Source: Candidatus Solibacter usitatus (lineage in GTDB: Bacteria; Acidobacteriota; Terriglobia; Bryobacterales; Bryobacteraceae). Taken from it: a stretch of DNA of 36,250 nt. The notes below the pieces were generated by a model that did not search any database, was not told the origin of the DNA, and worked only from the letters and a program-made list of their open reading frames with translations. The position numbers and the translations under genes were made by a program. Positions 32,461-36,250 of this stretch are shown piece by piece. The stretch's first letter is position 1. Every line of letters begins with the position of its first letter. The DNA lies in contig JACPVQ010000059.1 of NCBI GenBank assembly GCA_016191645.1, forward strand, positions 1-36,250. The letters run 5' to 3'.

Positions 32461-35400
32461 ATGAAACTCGTCGCACTACTTGCGCCAGTTCTTTTCTTGT
32501 TCGCGCCGGCACTTCGCGCGCAGCAAACCACCGCAACTTTCTACGCCGTGGTAGCCGACTCCACGGGCGGGTCCATTCCCTCCGCGGTAGTGACGCTCAC
32601 CCACGAGGGCACCGGATCGGCAGTCAACCGCACCACGAGCGCCCTGGGGGAAGCGGCTTTCGATTATTTGCGCGTCGGTAGCTACTCCCTGCGCATTGAG
32701 GCCAAAGGCTTCAAGCGGCTGGAGAGCAAGGGCATCGAACTGTCCGCGGCGCAGAACATCCGCCAGACCTATGTTCTGGAAGTCGGCGCGACTACGGAAA
32801 CCGTGAACGTCGAAGGAAGCACAACGCTGATCAACACCGTTTCCTCGGAGCAGCTGAACACCTTCGACACTTCGAAGATTATGGAACTCCCCATCTTCCG
32901 CCGCAACTATACCAATCTGCTGGCGCTCAACAGCGGCGTTACCATGGCCGCTGAAGGAGTGCGCATGAATGGAATCGGCAAAAACGGCGTCTCCTACACT
33001 GTGGACGGCACCGATGCCGGCGGCAATCCCGAAGGCCGCTATTCCTCCAATTACCTGCAGCCCAACTTGATCGACATCATGAGTATCGAGGCCATCCAGG
33101 AGGTGCACACCATCAAAGGAGTGCCTCCGGCGGAATACGGAAACATGGTTGCGGGTCAAGTGAACCTGCTGAGCAAATCCGGCACCAACCGGTTCCACGG
33201 ATCGCTGTTTGAAAATTTTCGCGCCGAGAATCTCGACGCCAGACATCAGCGCCTGGCGAACAAGCCTGGACTGACATTCAATCAGTTCGGCGGATCGTTT
33301 GGGGGACCCATCAAACGCGACAGGATTTTCGTTTTCGGCGTCTATGAGGGATATCGCGACCGGGCGTTTACTCTGGTGCAGGAAACTCTCATGACCGCGC
33401 GGCTTCGCGACGAAGCTCTCCGCGTCACGCCTTCCTACAAGTTGTATCTGGACTTCATCCCGCTTCCTAACCAGCCGGTATCGCCCACCGCCGACACCGG
33501 TTTGTACATCAACCCGACCTCTTCCAGGCGCGATGACAATCACGCCGATCTGAAAGGCGACATCCGCTTGGGTCAATCCAGCACGCTTTCGGTCAGCTAC
33601 ACGCGCGGCCGGCCCACCCAACTGCAGCCGCGCCACTATTTAAAGGGCGCAAACGATCGGCTCTTTCGCATCTGGGACGAACGGGGTACGGCGAACTATG
33701 TCACCGGCGGCTCGAATTGGACCTCGGAGTCTCGTTTCGGTTATCACCTCACCGACATGCACCGCGAGGACGCTTTCTTCTTTACGCAGTTCGACCCCGA
33801 AAACAAGAATGAAAAAGTGCCGTTCGGCCGCCGCATTCCGCGCCTCAGCTACCCTGGCGTGGCCAACCCCGATCAGGAACTTTATTTGATGGAAGGCCGT
33901 TCTTACAACTTCGATCAGAAGTATTCGCGTCACGCCGGAAAGCAATCCTTGAAATTCGGATTCACCCTGCGCCGCGATTGTTGCCGGCGCAACAATCCCG
34001 AAGCAGTCAACATCGCCTACAGCACGCGCGCCGACTTCATCAACAATGTCACCAACTCGGTGGGCCCCACTTACGGAAACGGCGACTACACTGCGAAGAT
34101 GTACCAACTGGGCGGCTTTGCTCAGACCGACTGGCGCGTTCGTTCCGACCTTACTTTGAATCTTGGCATCCGCTACGATTATTTCTCTCACCTGGTGCCG
34201 GAGGCGAACGCGAAAGCCCCGTTGACGGGTATTTACAACCCCGACGGGTTGCGCGACGCAAACTTCAACGTCGGACCCATTCGCCCGCGCGACAACCCGT
34301 ACGAGTCGGACAAGTGGGCCAATCTCGGACCTCGGTTCGGGTTTGCTTATAACGTGGGCGGAAAAAGCAAAACCGTTCTGCGCGGCGGCTTTGGCATGCT
34401 CTTCAGCGGGCAAGTGGCGGGAGCAATGTGGGCGCACGTTCAGCCGACCCCCACCGCGCCTTTCCGTTTCAACTTCATTCGCGCCGATTCGACGCGCCTT
34501 GGAATCCGCTGGCCTACCTATAACGACGACTTGATCCGCATTATCGAATCGGAGTCCGCCGCGCGCGGATGGATCAACACCTTCTCCGTGGTCAATCCGA
34601 AACTTCAGAACCCCTATACGATGCACTTTACCTTCGGGTTTCAGCGGCAGATCACTAACAGCCTCGCTTTGGAGTCGGCCTTTGTCGGCACCCGCGGCGT
34701 GAAATTCCTGATGCAGCGTTGGATGAATGAACCGGATCGTACAACGGGACTGCGGCCCAATCCGCGGCTTAACGTGAATTATTACGTCGACGAGTCCCAG
34801 CAGACCGCCTACCTGTCGTGGCAGACCTCCTTGCGCAAGCGCTTCTCTCACGGCTTGAGCGGCAGCGCGCATTACACGTGGGGCAAAGGTTTGTCCACCG
34901 CCGGCGGAGATATTGGCGCCTACTATCAGGGTGACGCCGACGCGCGCACGCAGGACTTCTTCAACATCAGAGCCGATCGTGGTCCCAACACGGGCGATAT
35001 CACACACTATTTCAACAGCGAGTGGGTCTACCAGATCCCACAAATCCGTAGCCTTCAAAACACCGCCGCGCGACACATCCTGGGCGGATGGCAAGTCTCC
35101 GGTATCTTACTCGCTCGAACGGGAAATGCCGTGCAGTTGTCGCAAACGGGCACCGGACTGAATGTCTCCCGCCCCGATTTTGTTGGCGGCCAAGCCATCT
35201 TTGGCGACTACAGGCAAACCTTGCGCTACCTGAATCCGGCCGCGTTCGCGCTGGTTCCCATTAATCCCACGTCGCGTATCACGGTGCGGCCGGGTAACGT
35301 CGGCAACAACGCGTTGCGCGATCCGGGCGCTTGGAACGTGAATTTCGCCATGAACAAAGAGTTCCCCATCGCCGAGCGAGCCCGCATCCGAGTCGGCGTG

Positions 35401-35532
35401 GACGGATTCAACTTTTTCAACCACACCAACCTGAGCGGACTTGTGACAAACATCAACAACGTCTTCTTCGGTCAACTGCAAGGCACGGGCGGCGCGCGGC
35501 TGGTCCAGTTGAATGCGCGCGTGACCTGGTAG
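32461..35532 (+). CDS. Oar-like TonB-dependent receptor with carboxypeptidase-regulatory domain
   Basis: A 1023-residue outer-membrane receptor. Signal peptide MKLVALLAPVLFLFAPALRAQ; regulatory domain about 25-110 (ATFYAVVADSTGGSIPSAVVTLTH, GSYSLRIEAKGFKRL); plug about 120-265 (IMELPIFRRNYTNLLALNSGV, YTVDGTDAGG); barrel ending NARVTW, with a terminal aromatic residue. A strong GGGGAGGG lies before the ATG, and a recognisable promoter is upstream. Substrate unknown; it differs clearly from the 18016-21195 receptor in sequence though not in plan. Confidence 0.93.
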   Translation: MKLVALLAPVLFLFAPALRAQQTTATFYAVVADSTGGSIPSAVVTLTHEGTGSAVNRTTSALGEAAFDYLRVGSYSLRIEAKGFKRLESKGIELSAAQNIRQTYVLEVGATTETVNVEGSTTLINTVSSEQLNTFDTSKIMELPIFRRNYTNLLALNSGVTMAAEGVRMNGIGKNGVSYTVDGTDAGGNPEGRYSSNYLQPNLIDIMSIEAIQEVHTIKGVPPAEYGNMVAGQVNLLSKSGTNRFHGSLFENFRAENLDARHQRLANKPGLTFNQFGGSFGGPIKRDRIFVFGVYEGYRDRAFTLVQETLMTARLRDEALRVTPSYKLYLDFIPLPNQPVSPTADTGLYINPTSSRRDDNHADLKGDIRLGQSSTLSVSYTRGRPTQLQPRHYLKGANDRLFRIWDERGTANYVTGGSNWTSESRFGYHLTDMHREDAFFFTQFDPENKNEKVPFGRRIPRLSYPGVANPDQELYLMEGRSYNFDQKYSRHAGKQSLKFGFTLRRDCCRRNNPEAVNIAYSTRADFINNVTNSVGPTYGNGDYTAKMYQLGGFAQTDWRVRSDLTLNLGIRYDYFSHLVPEANAKAPLTGIYNPDGLRDANFNVGPIRPRDNPYESDKWANLGPRFGFAYNVGGKSKTVLRGGFGMLFSGQVAGAMWAHVQPTPTAPFRFNFIRADSTRLGIRWPTYNDDLIRIIESESAARGWINTFSVVNPKLQNPYTMHFTFGFQRQITNSLALESAFVGTRGVKFLMQRWMNEPDRTTGLRPNPRLNVNYYVDESQQTAYLSWQTSLRKRFSHGLSGSAHYTWGKGLSTAGGDIGAYYQGDADARTQDFFNIRADRGPNTGDITHYFNSEWVYQIPQIRSLQNTAARHILGGWQVSGILLARTGNAVQLSQTGTGLNVSRPDFVGGQAIFGDYRQTLRYLNPAAFALVPINPTSRITVRPGNVGNNALRDPGAWNVNFAMNKEFPIAERARIRVGVDGFNFFNHTNLSGLVTNINNVFFGQLQGTGGARLVQLNARVTW

Positions 35533-35543
35533 ACCCGTCAAAC

Positions 35544-35573
35544 TTGACGATGTCCGCGTTTGTCCTGCAAAAT
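35544..35573 (+). promoter_or_regulatory. Candidate promoter for the penicillin-binding protein
   Basis: TTGACG (35544-35549), an 18-nt spacer and CAAAAT (35568-35573) upstream of the ATG at 35648. The TTGACG forms the second arm of a 6-bp inverted repeat CGTCAA-AC-TTGACG (35536-35549) next to the receptor stop, which lacks a T-run and so is not a clear terminator. Confidence 0.35.
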
Positions 35574-35647
35574 AGCCACATGGCCCCCGTGTGTCATCGC
35601 GCCTACAGAGTGCCTGGCATTCCACCGATAGACCAAACGAAGGTGGC

Positions 35648-36250
35648 ATGCATTCTATTGTGACTCGTGTCTTCATAGTACTGACAACTTTCGCCGGCGC
35701 AATCCTATTGGCGTTGCCCTCCGACCAATCCGACTCTTCCGCAGCTAAGAAGAAAGCCCTAAAGAACGGTTCGAAAACCACTCAGACAAAGTCGGCGAAA
35801 CCGGTTGCCTCGAAGAGTGCGCCGAAAGCCTCGTCCACGCAAGGTGCCAAAGCCAAAGCCCCGGCAAAGAAATCGGTGACAAGTTCCAATGTCAAGGCTG
35901 CCGCGTTTCGGCCCGTCGGCGTGAAGGGTGGTCCCTGGAAGGAGCCGACTTTCGCCGATTCGGTTTCCGGCGACTATGTCGACGGCGAAGATCTTCAGGT
36001 GAGGCGGGCGGCGGTCGACGCTCTTGGTCCGTATAACGGAACCGTTGTTGTTGCCGATCCGTACACGGGCCGCATTCTTTCTTTGGTCAATCAAAAACTG
36101 GCTTTGAAAAGTGGTTTTCAACCTTGCTCCACCATCAAAGTAGTGGCCGCTTTGGCTGCCCTGAGCGAAGGAATTATCGATCGCACCACTCCGGTTCGCT
36201 TTGGACGGCGCACGTCTTTAACATTAACGCAGGCTCTTGCGGTCTCCGAC
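35648..36250 (+). CDS. Penicillin-binding protein transpeptidase, N-terminal part (cut by edge)
   Basis: An open frame of 201 codons runs off the right edge. The ATG at 35648 begins MHSIVTRVFIVLTTFAGAILLALP, a membrane anchor, followed by a long Lys/Ala/Ser-rich linker (about 32-85), then NGTVVVADPYTGRILSLVNQ and the SxxK active-site motif S161-T-I-K164 within QPCSTIKVVAALAAL. The last codons (LTQALAVSD) lead into the expected SxN motif. This is a transpeptidase of the penicillin-binding or class D beta-lactamase-like fold, likely acting in cell-wall synthesis. AAGGTGG lies just before the start. The C-terminal part, including the KTG motif, is outside. Confidence 0.85.
   Translation, partial: MHSIVTRVFIVLTTFAGAILLALPSDQSDSSAAKKKALKNGSKTTQTKSAKPVASKSAPKASSTQGAKAKAPAKKSVTSSNVKAAAFRPVGVKGGPWKEPTFADSVSGDYVDGEDLQVRRAAVDALGPYNGTVVVADPYTGRILSLVNQKLALKSGFQPCSTIKVVAALAALSEGIIDRTTPVRFGRRTSLTLTQALAVSD

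Noticed and set aside
32476..35094. Two long minus-strand open frames (386 and 484 codons) opposite the second TonB receptor
   Set aside because: Same composition bias as above, no domains, and the plus strand encodes an intact receptor with promoter and ribosome site.
35536..35549. Rho-independent terminator after the second TonB receptor
   Set aside because: The 6-bp inverted repeat is AT-containing, has a 2-nt loop and no following T-run.
1..36250. Insertion sequences, tRNA genes, rRNA genes or phage attachment sites
   Set aside because: No transposase or integrase motif, no cloverleaf-like sequence with a conserved T-loop, and no rRNA stretch was recognised in the gaps between genes.

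Overview
The window looks like chromosomal DNA of an acidobacterium, most like the Solibacter/Bryobacter group. This is inferred from gene content, not from a marker gene. The DNA is GC-rich. It carries two roughly 1,000-residue Oar-like TonB receptors with an N-terminal carboxypeptidase-regulatory domain, a DUF1592/DUF1552 pair, a Tat-exported sulfatase, and many small secreted enzymes. Most genes lie on the minus strand in tightly packed runs with 1-4 bp overlaps.

Layout: 1-108 is the start of a Tat-signal protein cut by the window edge, with no usable start codon. 169-767 is a frameshifted DUF4337 membrane protein. 771-5143 is a minus-strand operon of Xaa-Pro aminopeptidase, CHASE2 histidine kinase and NtrC-type regulator, with the DUF4337 gene as its last member. 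5352-7932 holds an S41 peptidase-like protein and an NHL-repeat protein. 8516-12793 is a housekeeping run: 2-hydroxyacid dehydrogenase, rpmI (L35), rplT (L20), a coiled-coil protein, ZapA, an M3 oligopeptidase and a TlpA-like thioredoxin. infC and pheST are absent from their usual positions. 12809-16404 is the DUF1592 (cytochrome-like)/DUF1552 pair, divergent from a sulfatase at 16428-17843. 18016-29312 is a minus-strand operon: an alpha/beta hydrolase, three SpoIIE-type phosphatases, a STAS protein, an RsbW-like kinase and a TonB receptor. A TIM-barrel isomerase, gatB, a DJ-1/PfpI protein, a second TonB receptor and a truncated penicillin-binding protein fill the rest.

The most unusual things seen are: (1) a family of modular multi-hairpin intergenic repeats, four copies, two of which are 82/85 identical with two of the three differences forming a compensatory pair within one stem; (2) a partner-switching operon with three phosphatases, one lacking a metal-binding aspartate, which ends in an outer-membrane receptor and has no sigma factor; (3) several operon-leading genes with a -10 hexamer only a few bases before a start codon that lacks a Shine-Dalgarno, suggesting leaderless mRNAs, including a symmetric bidirectional -10 element between the DUF1592 and sulfatase genes; (4) two damaged genes on either side of one repeat copy. 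No tRNA, rRNA, CRISPR array, transposase or attachment site was recognised, and no stretch above 300 bases lacks a gene.
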